Shown here piece after piece: positions 9,219-17,692 of a DNA stretch of 64,000 bases. The translations under genes and the position numbers were made by a program. The DNA comes from Mycolicibacterium vulneris (GTDB taxonomy: Bacteria > Actinomycetota > Actinomycetes > Mycobacteriales > Mycobacteriaceae), in NCBI RefSeq assembly GCF_002104765.1, contig NZ_NCXM01000006.1, positions 124,001 to 188,000 of the forward strand. The letters run 5' to 3'. The notes under the pieces are model-generated. The model was not told where the DNA came from. It worked only from the letters and a program-made list of their open reading frames with translations, and searched no databases. Numbering within the stretch: the first letter of the stretch is position 1; each line of letters opens with the position of its first letter.

Positions 9219-10259
9219 GTGACGGATCTGAAGTCCTCTAGCCGGGCAGAGCCATCGGCCATCGAGCCTCCGCAGATCAAGACGATTCGGCCGGTGCTGT
9301 TCTGGTCGAGCCTCGGCACGGTGTGCGTCGTCATCGCCGCTTACGTCTACATCTCCTGGATCGTGTCGGGCAATGCGACCCCGGTGAATCCCGGTCCCGA
9401 CCCGATCCCCGCGGCCACCCACTGGGCGATGACCGCCTTCCAGATCGCCTGCCCCATACTGGCAATGGCTGCCATCGGCTACGTGATCCGCAAGAGCGTG
9501 CGCGAGCGTCAACTCTGCGTCGAAGCTGCCATCGTGATCGGATCGGCGATCGCATGGTGGCACGATCCCCTCATCAACTGGTTTCAGCCGGCACTGTTCT
9601 ACAACGCCGGCTTGCTCAATTTCGGCAACTGGACGCAGAACATCCCCGGCTGGCTCAGCCCCGACGGTCGATTGATGGCCGAGCCGGTGCTGATGATCGG
9701 AATGATCTACATCTGGATGCCGCTGGCCATGGGCTCGATCGCCCGGTGGACCATGGGACGGGCGCGGCACCGATGGCCGACGCTGGGGCCCGTCCGCACC
9801 TTCTGCGCCGGTTGGCTTGCGGTGTACGTCATCGAGTTTCCGCTCGAGATCTTTGCGGTGCGCCACGGCCTGCTCGGCTATCCGGCGTCGATTCCCGGCG
9901 TCACGCTCTGGGCGGGTCAGACGATGCAGATACCGCTCTACGGCCCGATCCTGTGGTCGCTGGTGCTCAGCTCCAGCGGAGCGCTGATGTTCTTTCGCAA
10001 CCGCGCCGGCCAGATCAGGGTGGAGGCGGGTGTGGAGACGCTGGGGTGGGCAGGGCCACGGGCCAGAGGACTGCTGAGGGTGCTCGCGGTCACCGGGTTT
10101 CTGCACGTGGTGGCGATCGGCGTGTACGACCTGCCGGTGAACTTCGCGGGCCTTTACGCGGGGCCGACCCAGACCTACCCGAGCTATCTGCGCACGCAGT
10201 ACTGCGGACCGGGCACCCCGCGGGCGTGCCCCGACGGCACCCGTTTCGACGATCGCTAG
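9219..10259 (+). CDS. Second AveC-like multi-pass membrane protein
   Basis: 346 residues from GTG 9219, chosen because AAAGGAG lies 6 nt upstream; the GTG at 9201 would place the Shine-Dalgarno inside the gene. About six transmembrane segments (VLFWSSLGTVCVVIAAYVYI, WAMTAFQIACPILAMAAIGYVI, FCAGWLAVYVIEFPLEIFAV). Shared features with the neighbour at 8068 include W-rich loops with HDPLINWFQPALFYNAG and MIGMIYIWMPLAMG. The C-terminus ends in a periplasm-like tail with two cysteines (CGPGTPRACPDG). Two diverged copies around one operator suggest a heteromeric membrane complex or two successive membrane reactions; function unproven. Confidence 0.72.
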   Translation: MTDLKSSSRAEPSAIEPPQIKTIRPVLFWSSLGTVCVVIAAYVYISWIVSGNATPVNPGPDPIPAATHWAMTAFQIACPILAMAAIGYVIRKSVRERQLCVEAAIVIGSAIAWWHDPLINWFQPALFYNAGLLNFGNWTQNIPGWLSPDGRLMAEPVLMIGMIYIWMPLAMGSIARWTMGRARHRWPTLGPVRTFCAGWLAVYVIEFPLEIFAVRHGLLGYPASIPGVTLWAGQTMQIPLYGPILWSLVLSSSGALMFFRNRAGQIRVEAGVETLGWAGPRARGLLRVLAVTGFLHVVAIGVYDLPVNFAGLYAGPTQTYPSYLRTQYCGPGTPRACPDGTRFDDR

Positions 10260-10265
10260 CTCGCC

Positions 10266-10856
10266 CTACTTCAGCACCGCGGGCAGGGCGGCGAATTCCT
10301 GGCGGATCAGGTCGTCTAGTGAACGGCCTGGCGTCGAAAGCCACTGATTGAGGGCGCGCTCGACGAGCAGCATGCCGACGGCCGCCAAGAGCCGGCATTC
10401 GCTGTCGGGGGTGGGCATCCGGCGTCGTTCCGCGATCACCTGAGCGACGGTCTCGGCGTTGGCCTCGTGGTTTTTGCGTTCGCGGCCCAGCAACACGAGC
10501 GACGATGCGACGGCGTCGTGGTACTGCGCGATCCGTTTACGGATGCGCTTGAGTCCTGGTGCAAGCAACGCGAATGAATTCGCCAACGCCTCGAAGTCTG
10601 ATGCCTCCTCCGGTTGAGCGAGGTAGACCCCGCTCACGGCGTCGATGAAGTCGTACTCGCCGAAGAAAAGCACCGACTCTTTGGTTGGGAAGTAGCGGAA
10701 GAAGGTCCTCGGCGAGACGCCCACCCTCTCGGCGATCTGGTCCGTGGTGGTCTCGTCGTAACCGTTAGTGCTGAACAGGTCCAGGGCCGCGTTCAGCAGA
10801 GCATTGCGGACCCGGTCCGCATGCGCGTCCCGCGGTGATCGGTCGCCCCGGGCCAT
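10266..10856 (-). CDS. TetR-family repressor, proposed master regulator of the island
   Basis: 196 residues from ATG 10856 (preceded by AAAGGGG); a longer frame to 11024 exists but its extra N-terminus is not TetR-like and would cross the operator. HTH at residues ~30-60: TTTDQIAERVGVSPRTFFRYFPTKESV. The rest is a helical ligand-binding domain. It lies divergent from the P450, with a perfect 20-bp palindrome 101 bp upstream of its start, the usual arrangement for autoregulation. Closely matching dyads occur at 9171, 13341 and 20104, so it is the best candidate for controlling the surrounding catabolic genes. The inducer is probably a CoA thioester or the substrate, which is inference. Confidence 0.88.
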   Translation of the reverse strand: MARGDRSPRDAHADRVRNALLNAALDLFSTNGYDETTTDQIAERVGVSPRTFFRYFPTKESVLFFGEYDFIDAVSGVYLAQPEEASDFEALANSFALLAPGLKRIRKRIAQYHDAVASSLVLLGRERKNHEANAETVAQVIAERRRMPTPDSECRLLAAVGMLLVERALNQWLSTPGRSLDDLIRQEFAALPAVLK

Positions 10857-10956
10857 CCGCCATCCCCTTTCCCGTCTGGGTGTCCCGACAGTACAACGAC
10901 TCCGGGTGCCGGCACATCGTTGACACTCGTGGTGATACCGACGATACTTCCCAATA

Positions 10957-10976
10957 TATGACAGTGCACTGTCATA
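10957..10976. promoter_or_regulatory. Perfect 20-bp palindromic operator TATGACAGTGCACTGTCATA
   Basis: All ten base pairs are symmetrical. It lies between the TetR gene (start 10856) and the P450 gene (start 11024), 47 bp before the latter. This is the best-matching member of a set of TGACAGT-NN-ACTGTCA sites and the natural candidate for the regulator's own operator. Confidence 0.85.
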
Positions 10977-11023
10977 GTGATACTTGAGCGCCAGCCGGCG
11001 CGGGTAGGGAGGATCTCGTCTCA

Positions 11024-12214
11024 ATGACCGAGCTCGGCATGACCGGAACGCTGAACATCAACGATCTGCCCTTCGCGGAGGACCGCACGCGCGCTTGGCG
11101 GGAGCTGCGGGAGGCCGGCGAGGCGGTGAGTTCTGGCGAGGAGGTCGTGCTCACCAGTGCCGAGGCCGTCGAGTTCGCGGCCAAGAAACCTGAGATCTTC
11201 TCGTCGGCACGGGCTTTCGACCGGCTGGGAAGTCCGGTTCCGTTGGTACCGATCGCGATCGATCCGCCAGATCACACCCGCTTCCGCCGAATGCTTGACC
11301 CGTTCTTCGGCCCGAAGAAAATGGCCGAGCGTGAGCCCGAACTACGCAGGCAGGCGGGCGAGTTGATCGATGCCATTGTCGCGAGCGGTGAGTGCGACGT
11401 GGTACCCGATCTCGCGACACCTTTTCCCTCCCAGGTGTTTTTGACACTGTTCGGGCTGCCCATGGCCGACCGCGACCGGCTGGTGAAGTGGAAGGACGCG
11501 ATCTTGCAGTTCACCGATCCGAGTAGCACCGAAGCGACCCCGGAGGTGATGGCTCATGCGCTGGAACTGTTCAGCTATTTGACCGAGCACATCGCCGAGC
11601 GGCGCGCCGATGCAACCGGCAACGACATGCTCACCCAGTTGATCCAAGACACCGACGAGGGCGGAATGTCGGACAACGAGATCCTGGGCCTGTGCTTCAT
11701 GTTCGTGCTGGCCGGGCTCGACACCGTCACCTCCGCCGTCGGGTTCTCCTTAGCCAGGCTGGCGGCCGACGACGACATGCGCCGGCGTATTGCGCACGAC
11801 TTCACGCTCATACCGGCGTTTATCGAAGAAATCTTACGCGTCGACGGTCCTGTTCCGTTTGCGCCACGTGTCACCACGGAGGGGGTCGAAGTGGCGGGCA
11901 GGTTCGTGCCCAAGGACACCACGGTCATGCTCAGTTATGGCAGCGCCGACCGCGATCCGCGTCGATACCAGGATGCCGACCAGATTCATCTCGACAGCAA
12001 GGTCGTGCACTTCGCATTCGGGCGTGGACCGCACCGGTGTCTGGGTTCACATCTGGCGCGTCTCGAACTAAGGCTGATCCTCGAGGAGTGGCACTCACGC
12101 ATTCCCGAATACACTCTGGCGCTGGGCAAGCCGCCACAGATGCCCTGGCCGACCGGGACGATGTCGCTGCAATCGGTGCCGCTGAACATCAAGCCGTCGT
12201 CGAGGGGTCAATAG
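11024..12214 (+). CDS. Cytochrome P450
   Basis: 396-residue soluble bacterial P450 that would insert one oxygen atom into a hydrophobic substrate with ferredoxin/reductase partners. Seen: I-helix AGLDTVT in place of the textbook AGxxT, ExxR as EEILR, and the haem loop FAFGRGPHRCLG with the axial Cys at ~339. The RBS GGGAGG sits well for the ATG at 11024. It is the direct target of the 20-bp palindrome. No ferredoxin gene is adjacent. It probably makes the first hydroxylation of the island's substrate; CYP subfamily not assigned. Confidence 0.93.
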   Translation: MTELGMTGTLNINDLPFAEDRTRAWRELREAGEAVSSGEEVVLTSAEAVEFAAKKPEIFSSARAFDRLGSPVPLVPIAIDPPDHTRFRRMLDPFFGPKKMAEREPELRRQAGELIDAIVASGECDVVPDLATPFPSQVFLTLFGLPMADRDRLVKWKDAILQFTDPSSTEATPEVMAHALELFSYLTEHIAERRADATGNDMLTQLIQDTDEGGMSDNEILGLCFMFVLAGLDTVTSAVGFSLARLAADDDMRRRIAHDFTLIPAFIEEILRVDGPVPFAPRVTTEGVEVAGRFVPKDTTVMLSYGSADRDPRRYQDADQIHLDSKVVHFAFGRGPHRCLGSHLARLELRLILEEWHSRIPEYTLALGKPPQMPWPTGTMSLQSVPLNIKPSSRGQ

Positions 12215-12237
12215 ATCTCGCGGCTGTCGCGGAACGC

Positions 12238-13158
12238 TCATCCGACCTTGGGGATGATTTCCTCGGCTACCCACTGCATGTGGTCGAGGTAGGCGCTGAG
12301 CCCGTCCAGCGCTGGTGGGTTAACCCACGTGTCCGTGACGCCGCGCTCGGCCAGCATGTTGCAGTTGTCGATGACCTGCTGGGCGCTTTGGCCGAACTGC
12401 GCATTCGGGTCGTCGACGATGGCGTGCTCCTGACCGACGGACAACACCGCCAGGCTGTAGAACACCGAAAACGGCCGGTCGTCGAACCCGGGCTGCGAGC
12501 GTAGGTAATCCAATTTGGCCGGCAGCTCGTCGGGCTTGGTGAGCCATGGCGCCCAGCCATCTCCGAACCGGGCCGCCCGGCGCAGTACCGCGTCGGCGTC
12601 TCCGCCCATCCACACCGTCGGGTGCGGTGTGGAGATCGGCTTGGGCCCGAACGCGATGTCGTCGAACTTGACGAATTCACCGTCGTAACTTGGCGAATCG
12701 CTATGCCACAACTCGAACATCGCCTCGAGATATTCGTCTGCAATGCGGCCGCGCTTGGTGAACGGGACACCGATCGCGTCGTACTCCTCTTTAAGCCAGC
12801 CGACACCGACGGTGGTCTGAGCGCGACCGCCACTGAGCCAGTCGAACGTTGCGATCTGCTTGGCGGCGATGATCGGATTGTGCAGCGGCAGAATGGTGAC
12901 CATCGAGCCGACGGTGATCGTCGAGGTGGCGCCTGCGACGAAGGCCTGGGCAGTGGTGGCGTCGAAGTAATGATCCCCGGACAACTCGAGATGAGCCGTC
13001 GGGGTGAGGAAGTGCTCTGGCAGAAATACCATCGAATAACCCAGCTGCTCGGCGTGTTGGGCGACTCGCGCAATGTCGGCACCGGAGAGCTGATGTTCCC
13101 AGGGCTGCGTGATGGCGGCGACGTGCATGCAATTGGGTAGGTAAACCGTGAATCTCAT
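12238..13158 (-). CDS. LLM-class flavin/F420-dependent oxidoreductase
   Basis: 306 residues from ATG 13158 (RBS GGAAGG); the frame extends to 13236 but those residues are not family-like. Luciferase-like TIM barrel: N-terminal MRFTVYLPN, then HAEQLGYSMVFLPEHFL, VGVGWLKEEYDAIGVPF and a C-terminal helix. In mycobacteria most members use F420. Convergent with the P450 (24 bp) and divergent from the EthD-like operon. A degenerate copy of the TetR operator lies 81 bp upstream. It could reduce or oxidise an intermediate; exact reaction unknown. Confidence 0.85.
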   Translation of the reverse strand: MRFTVYLPNCMHVAAITQPWEHQLSGADIARVAQHAEQLGYSMVFLPEHFLTPTAHLELSGDHYFDATTAQAFVAGATSTITVGSMVTILPLHNPIIAAKQIATFDWLSGGRAQTTVGVGWLKEEYDAIGVPFTKRGRIADEYLEAMFELWHSDSPSYDGEFVKFDDIAFGPKPISTPHPTVWMGGDADAVLRRAARFGDGWAPWLTKPDELPAKLDYLRSQPGFDDRPFSVFYSLAVLSVGQEHAIVDDPNAQFGQSAQQVIDNCNMLAERGVTDTWVNPPALDGLSAYLDHMQWVAEEIIPKVG

Positions 13159-13238
13159 CTGGCGCCTTCCGATTTCGTGGTCCGGGGGCGGAGCGCCGAC
13201 TGATGGTTCTCGCGCACCCGACCGTGGCCCGCCCATTA

Positions 13239-13254
13239 TGGCAGTCTACTGACA
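13239..13254. promoter_or_regulatory. Degenerate operator TGGCAGT-CT-ACTGACA
   Basis: Matches the TGACAGT-NN-ACTGTCA site at 12 of 14 defined positions with the same spacing, and lies upstream of the LLM oxidoreductase gene. The two mismatches are symmetrical-position losses, so affinity would be lower. Candidate only. Confidence 0.45.
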
Positions 13255-13340
13255 AACGTCAAGGCTCCGGCGGCGGACCCAGCCGGTTCGGCGCCCGGTC
13301 AGGTCACGCCGTCGGCGAACCATGAGTCTGACGTTGACTG

Positions 13341-13356
13341 TGACAGTGGACTGTCA
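13341..13356. promoter_or_regulatory. Operator dyad TGACAGT-GG-ACTGTCA
   Basis: Perfect 7-bp inverted repeat ending 42 bp before the GTG of the EthD-like gene, the first gene of a six-gene operon reaching 18937. Same sequence and spacing as the sites at 9171, 10957 and 20104. Confidence 0.8.
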
Positions 13357-13398
13357 TATTGTGGGTCCAATCCCTGGTTGTTGCGAAAGGCGTGTCAC

Positions 13399-13764
13399 GT
13401 GGCTCCGAACCTGTTTATAGCGCTCACCAACCCGATCGAGGGTGAAGATGATGCCTTCAACAAGTGGTATGACACTCAGCATGTACCGGAGGTGCTCGAC
13501 GTTCCGGGAGTGGTTGCGGCGCAGCGTTACGACATCACCGAACTGAAGGTGCCCGACGACGAGGATCTGCCGGCCCAGCTCCCGCCGCCGACCCACCGTT
13601 ACATGGTGATCTACGAGCTGGACAACGAGCCCGATGTCGTCATGGCGGAATTTCTAAAACGTGTCATGGCCGGAACCCTCACACTAGGGGAGTGGCTTGA
13701 TCTGACCACGGTGTCGCTCACGGGATGGACGCCGCGCGGCGAACGCGTGCAGGCGGACCGCTAG
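13399..13764 (+). CDS. EthD-like / dimeric alpha-beta barrel small protein
   Basis: 121 residues from GTG 13399 with GAAAGG 9 nt upstream; the in-frame start at 13378 would precede that site. Motifs ALTNPIEGEDDAFNKWYDTQHVPEVLDVPGVVAAQRYD are typical of EthD-like ferredoxin-fold barrels. Such proteins are often small accessory factors for P450 or monooxygenase pathways (EthD is needed for the ethyl tert-butyl ether P450 system). First gene of the operon under the 13341 operator; the stop overlaps the next start by 1 bp. Function is inferred from family only. Confidence 0.75.
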   Translation: MAPNLFIALTNPIEGEDDAFNKWYDTQHVPEVLDVPGVVAAQRYDITELKVPDDEDLPAQLPPPTHRYMVIYELDNEPDVVMAEFLKRVMAGTLTLGEWLDLTTVSLTGWTPRGERVQADR

Positions 13765-14372
13765 TGGGCGAGCTGCTCGCCGGTATTCGCGCCCAGCGGG
13801 CGTGTCGGCGATTCGACCCGGACGGCAAAGTACCCGATTCCGACGTCGAGCAGATGTTGGCGGCCAGCGTGCACGCGCCGAGCGCGGAGAATTCTCAGCC
13901 CTGGACGTTCATCGTGGTTCGCGACGAGGGCAACCGTGCACTTCTCGCGTCTTGGTGGACGGAGACGTGGAATGCCGGCGGCGGCGACTTCGTCAAGCAA
14001 AGTGTCGAAGACAAGGTGCTGGTCGCCGACCTCGAATTCGGTTTCAGCAAAGGCGGCTTCGCCGCGGCGCCGGTTGTCATAGTGGTGTGCGCCGACACGG
14101 ATCGCGTGCCGGAGAGCTATGCACCGTCGTCGATCTACCCCGCCGTGCAGAACATGCTGCTTGCCGCTGCCGACCTGGGATATGGCTCGTGTCTGACCAC
14201 CGGTCTGACTACCTTTGGTGTCGATCGTGTGCGGGAACTGCTGCAGCTGCCGCAAAACCTGATACCGATGGCCGCGGTCTACGTGGGCCTGCCCGCACGC
14301 AAGCTTTCACCACCGCGCCGCCGCCCGGCGACGTCGGTGACCTACCGCGAGGCTTTCGGTAACCCGTGGTGA
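13764..14372 (+). CDS. Nitroreductase-family flavoprotein
   Basis: 202 residues from GTG 13764 (TAGTG overlap with the preceding stop); a longer frame from 13725 lies inside the upstream gene. Features of the NAD(P)H nitroreductase fold: RACRRFDPDGKVPDSDVEQML, the FMN-binding SAENSQPW segment, and LAAADLGYGSCLTTG. The family also includes flavin-dependent enoate and dehalogenating reductases, so a true nitro substrate is not implied. Second gene of the operon; probably a reductive step in catabolism. Confidence 0.83.
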   Translation: MGELLAGIRAQRACRRFDPDGKVPDSDVEQMLAASVHAPSAENSQPWTFIVVRDEGNRALLASWWTETWNAGGGDFVKQSVEDKVLVADLEFGFSKGGFAAAPVVIVVCADTDRVPESYAPSSIYPAVQNMLLAAADLGYGSCLTTGLTTFGVDRVRELLQLPQNLIPMAAVYVGLPARKLSPPRRRPATSVTYREAFGNPW

Positions 14373-14391
14373 CCAGAACGGAGAGCTGCCA

Positions 14392-16542
14392 ATGCCATTG
14401 GCGATAACCGAAGATCATCGCGCGCTCGCCGAAGTCGCGGCCGCGATGGTGGCCGGGCGCGCGGGCACCGTGGGTGCCCGCCGGATCCTGCTCGACCGCG
14501 AAAAGAGCGGTGCGTGGTGGTCGACCGATGGGCTCTGGAAAGAGATGGTCTCCACCGGGTGGCTTGGGCTGCACATCGACGAAAGATTCGGCGGTCAGGG
14601 TTACGGACTGCCTGAACTGACGATTGTGTTGGAGCAGCTCGGTCGCGCCGCGGTTGGTGGGCCATTTCTTCCCACCGTCGCGGTGTCCGCGGTGATCTCC
14701 GAAGTAGGGACTGACGAGCAGCGTGAGCGGTGGTTGCCGCGGCTGGTATCCGGTGACGTGGTCGCGGGTATCGGCACGAACAGCGATGTCGCCGTTCGTG
14801 ATTCGACGGTCTCAGCGGCTGCGGTGCCCGCCCTGGCCGAAGCGGCCGCCGACCTTTTCTTGCTTCCTTCCGGCGACGACCTCGTCCTGGTGCAGGCCGG
14901 TGACGGGGTCAGCATCCGAACCATTGACTCAGTGGATCAGCTGCTCGCACCGGTGATCGTGGCCAGCCTGGACTCCGTTCACGTCGCCGAGGTTTTCCCC
15001 GGCGCAGCCGGGGTAGCGGTGCGGATCCTTCGTCTGCTGGCCGCGGCCGAAGCCGTCGGCGGTTTGGGCGCCTGCACCGAGATGGCCACGGCGTACGCCG
15101 CCGGCCGTGAGCAGTTCGGTAGGCCCATCGGCTCGTTCCAGGCGATCAAACATCACTGCGCGAACATGCTTGTCGACACCGAGCTCGCCACTGCCGCGAC
15201 ATGGGACGCCGCGCGCGCCGTCGGTGCGGAGGCCGAACTGGCCGCCACGATGGCCGCCGGACACGCGCTGACCGCCTATCAGCGGGTGTCGCTGCAGAAC
15301 GTGCAAGTGCACGGCGGCATCGGCTATACGTGGGAGCACGACGCCCACCTCTACATCAGGCGGGCCACCGTCCTGCAGGCCTTCGCCGGTGATCAGGATG
15401 CACTGCGGGACAAGGTCATCGCGCTGCAGCTCAACGGCGTGCGCCGGCGTCAATCGGTGGACCTACCCGAGGGTGCCGAGCAATATCGGCAGGCCGCCCT
15501 GGATTTCCGTTCCGAACTCGAGGCGTCCGACGCCGTTGAGCGCCAACGGCTCTGGGCGCGTAGCGGCTATCTGCAACCGCACTGGCCCGCGCCGTACGGA
15601 CGGGCCGCTGACAGCGTAGAGCAGTTGATCATCGAGGACGCCCTGGATGGGTTGGACAAACCCAGCCTCGGACTCGGCGAATGGGTGGTTCCGACGCTCC
15701 TGCAGCACGGCAGCAAGGAGCAGGTAGACCGATTGATCTGGCCGAGCCTCGAGGGCGAGCTGCGGTGGTGCCAACTCTTTAGTGAGCCCGGCGCGGGCTC
15801 GGACGCGGCGGCAGTTGCCACCAAGGCCACGCGGGTCGCCGACGGCTGGGTGGTCAGCGGTCAAAAGGTATGGACCAGTGATGCGGTGAATTGCCAACGC
15901 GGGCTGGCCACCGTGCGCACCGATCCGAAAGCGCGTAAGCACAAGGGCATTACGGCGATGATCATTGACCTCTCCGATCCGGCGGTGCGGATCCGCCCGC
16001 TCACCGAGATCACCGGCGAGACGCTGTTCAACGAAGTCTTTTTCGACGACGTCTTCGTGCCCGATCGCGACGTGGTCGGCGCCGTGAACGACGGCTGGAG
16101 CGTGGCGATGGCGGCGTTCGGCAACGAACGGGTGTCGATCGGCGGTGGCTCTGTCACCATGACGGCCGAAGCTTTGATCGATCTGTTGGAGCGGCACCGA
16201 CCCGGCGACAGTGGCGTTGCCCGCGAGGTCGGTGCATTGCTGATCGAGTCCTACACCTTGGCCACGCTGAACCTGCGGCAGGCTGCCCGCGCCGTCTTCG
16301 ACGCCGGGGCCGGGATCGAAGGCAACATCGCCAAGCTGTTCGGGGCTGAGCATGCTCAGCGGGTGGCAGAGTTGGCGCTGCGGATTGCCGACCGGGCCAT
16401 CCTGGTCGGTGAGGAACCCGAAGTTGTGCACGACTATCTGTTCAGCCGGTGCCTGACTATCGCTGGCGGTACGTCGGAAATCGTCAGAAACCTGATCGCG
16501 GAGCGCATTCTGGGCCTGCCCCGCGATCCGGCGCCTAAGTAG
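14392..16542 (+). CDS. Fused two-domain acyl-CoA dehydrogenase (FadE34-like)
   Basis: 716 residues, about twice a single acyl-CoA dehydrogenase. First domain ~1-355: GGQGYGLPELTIVLEQLG, YAAGREQFGRPIGSFQAIKH and the VHGGIGYTWEHD motif. Second domain ~370-716: LFSEPGAGSDAA, VWTSDAVNCQRG, IAGGTSEIVRNLIAERILGLP. M. tuberculosis FadE34 is a natural fusion of this kind acting on steroid side chains, where related enzymes are otherwise alpha2beta2 heterotetramers. No frameshift separates the halves. Sits between the nitroreductase and the Ltp2-like gene, consistent with introducing the double bond before hydration and retro-aldol cleavage. Confidence 0.88.
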   Translation: MPLAITEDHRALAEVAAAMVAGRAGTVGARRILLDREKSGAWWSTDGLWKEMVSTGWLGLHIDERFGGQGYGLPELTIVLEQLGRAAVGGPFLPTVAVSAVISEVGTDEQRERWLPRLVSGDVVAGIGTNSDVAVRDSTVSAAAVPALAEAAADLFLLPSGDDLVLVQAGDGVSIRTIDSVDQLLAPVIVASLDSVHVAEVFPGAAGVAVRILRLLAAAEAVGGLGACTEMATAYAAGREQFGRPIGSFQAIKHHCANMLVDTELATAATWDAARAVGAEAELAATMAAGHALTAYQRVSLQNVQVHGGIGYTWEHDAHLYIRRATVLQAFAGDQDALRDKVIALQLNGVRRRQSVDLPEGAEQYRQAALDFRSELEASDAVERQRLWARSGYLQPHWPAPYGRAADSVEQLIIEDALDGLDKPSLGLGEWVVPTLLQHGSKEQVDRLIWPSLEGELRWCQLFSEPGAGSDAAAVATKATRVADGWVVSGQKVWTSDAVNCQRGLATVRTDPKARKHKGITAMIIDLSDPAVRIRPLTEITGETLFNEVFFDDVFVPDRDVVGAVNDGWSVAMAAFGNERVSIGGGSVTMTAEALIDLLERHRPGDSGVAREVGALLIESYTLATLNLRQAARAVFDAGAGIEGNIAKLFGAEHAQRVAELALRIADRAILVGEEPEVVHDYLFSRCLTIAGGTSEIVRNLIAERILGLPRDPAPK

Positions 16543-16555
16543 ATCGGAGAGCCAC

Positions 16556-17692
16556 ATGACCTGTGCCGTCGTCGGGATCGGTCGTACCGAGTACTCCCGC
16601 AACTCCGGCCGCACGACCCGCGGGATGGCCGTGGCTGCCTGCCGCGATGCCATCGCTGATGCCGGCCTCACGCCGGCCGACGTCGACGGCATCTGCACCT
16701 TCATGGCCAACGACTCCGAGCAGCCGATCTTCGTCGGATGGGCGCTTGGCATCGACGAATTGGCTTGGGCCAACGCCATGTACGGCGGCGGCAATCTCGT
16801 GGCTGACCAAATCGCCACCGCCGCCGCGGTGATCGAGGCCGGCATGTGCAAGGCCGTGCTGGTGTACCGGTCGCTCAACGGCCGCTCGGGCTACCGGTTC
16901 GGCCATATTGAGGGACCGATGCAGGTGCAGCACCACGACCAGTTCGACACGGCGTCCGGTTTCATGGTGCCGCCGCAGTGGTTCGCGATGTGGGCCCGTC
17001 GCCATCAGCATGAGTACGGTTCCACCAGTGAGGATTTGGGGCACATCGCGATCACTCAACGCAATCATGCGGGGCCTAACGAACACGCTCTGAGACGCGA
17101 ACCGCTGACCATGGACGACTATCTGGCGGCGCGCTGGATCAACGAGCCGTTCCGGGTACTGGACTGCACTTCGGAGGTCGACGGCGCGGTAGCGGTGCTG
17201 ATCGTCGGAGAGGACATCGCCCGCAACACCAAGCAGCCCCCGATGTGGCTGGTCGGATCGTCGAATTCACAGGGTGGTGCCGGCTGGAGCGAGTGGGACG
17301 ATCCCACCGAGATGTACTCGCGCACAGCAGGACCGAAGATCTGGGAGAAGACGGGGCTTACCCCTGCCGACATGGATGTCGCCTGCATGTACGACTGCTT
17401 CACGTACACGGTGATGGCGACCATGGAGGGTTTCGGCTTCTGCGAGAAAGGCGAAGTGGGCAAGTTCTTCTCGACCGGACGCGCCACCTACGGCGGTGAC
17501 GTGGTGGTCAACCCGCACGGTGGGCTGCTGTCCGAGGGCTATATTCACGGCCTCAACCACCACTACGAGGCAGCGCTGCAACTGCGCCACGCGGCTGGTG
17601 TGCGTCAGGTCGAGGGCGCTCAACTGGCACTGGTTACCGCGGGCGGCGGGCCCTTCGGTGGTGCGAACGTCTACAGCAAGGAGCACCCGTGA
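16556..17692 (+). CDS. Thiolase-fold lipid-transfer protein / Ltp2-like aldolase
   Basis: 378 residues, SCP-x thiolase fold. N-terminus CAVVGIGRTEYSRNSGRT, then AACRDAIADAGLTPADVDGI, YRSLNGRSGYRFG, ARWINEPFRVLDCTSEVDGA and NPHGGLLSEGYIHG. These blocks resemble Ltp2, the retro-aldolase that removes the last C3 unit of the cholesterol side chain in complex with a DUF35 partner. A DUF35 gene follows with a 4-bp GTGA overlap, as expected for an obligate complex. The RBS GGAGAG is good. Role as an aldolase rather than thiolase is inferred from this pairing. Confidence 0.83.
   Translation: MTCAVVGIGRTEYSRNSGRTTRGMAVAACRDAIADAGLTPADVDGICTFMANDSEQPIFVGWALGIDELAWANAMYGGGNLVADQIATAAAVIEAGMCKAVLVYRSLNGRSGYRFGHIEGPMQVQHHDQFDTASGFMVPPQWFAMWARRHQHEYGSTSEDLGHIAITQRNHAGPNEHALRREPLTMDDYLAARWINEPFRVLDCTSEVDGAVAVLIVGEDIARNTKQPPMWLVGSSNSQGGAGWSEWDDPTEMYSRTAGPKIWEKTGLTPADMDVACMYDCFTYTVMATMEGFGFCEKGEVGKFFSTGRATYGGDVVVNPHGGLLSEGYIHGLNHHYEAALQLRHAAGVRQVEGAQLALVTAGGGPFGGANVYSKEHP

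Noticed and set aside
10857-11024. Longer TetR protein starting at 11024
   Set aside because: Extra residues are not TetR-like, and the frame would run through the 20-bp operator; ATG 10856 has a good RBS.
15463-16878. 471-codon open frame on the minus strand opposite the fused acyl-CoA dehydrogenase
   Set aside because: Long antisense frames are expected in GC-rich genes; the product has no family features and no RBS, and the plus strand encodes clear acyl-CoA dehydrogenase motifs.
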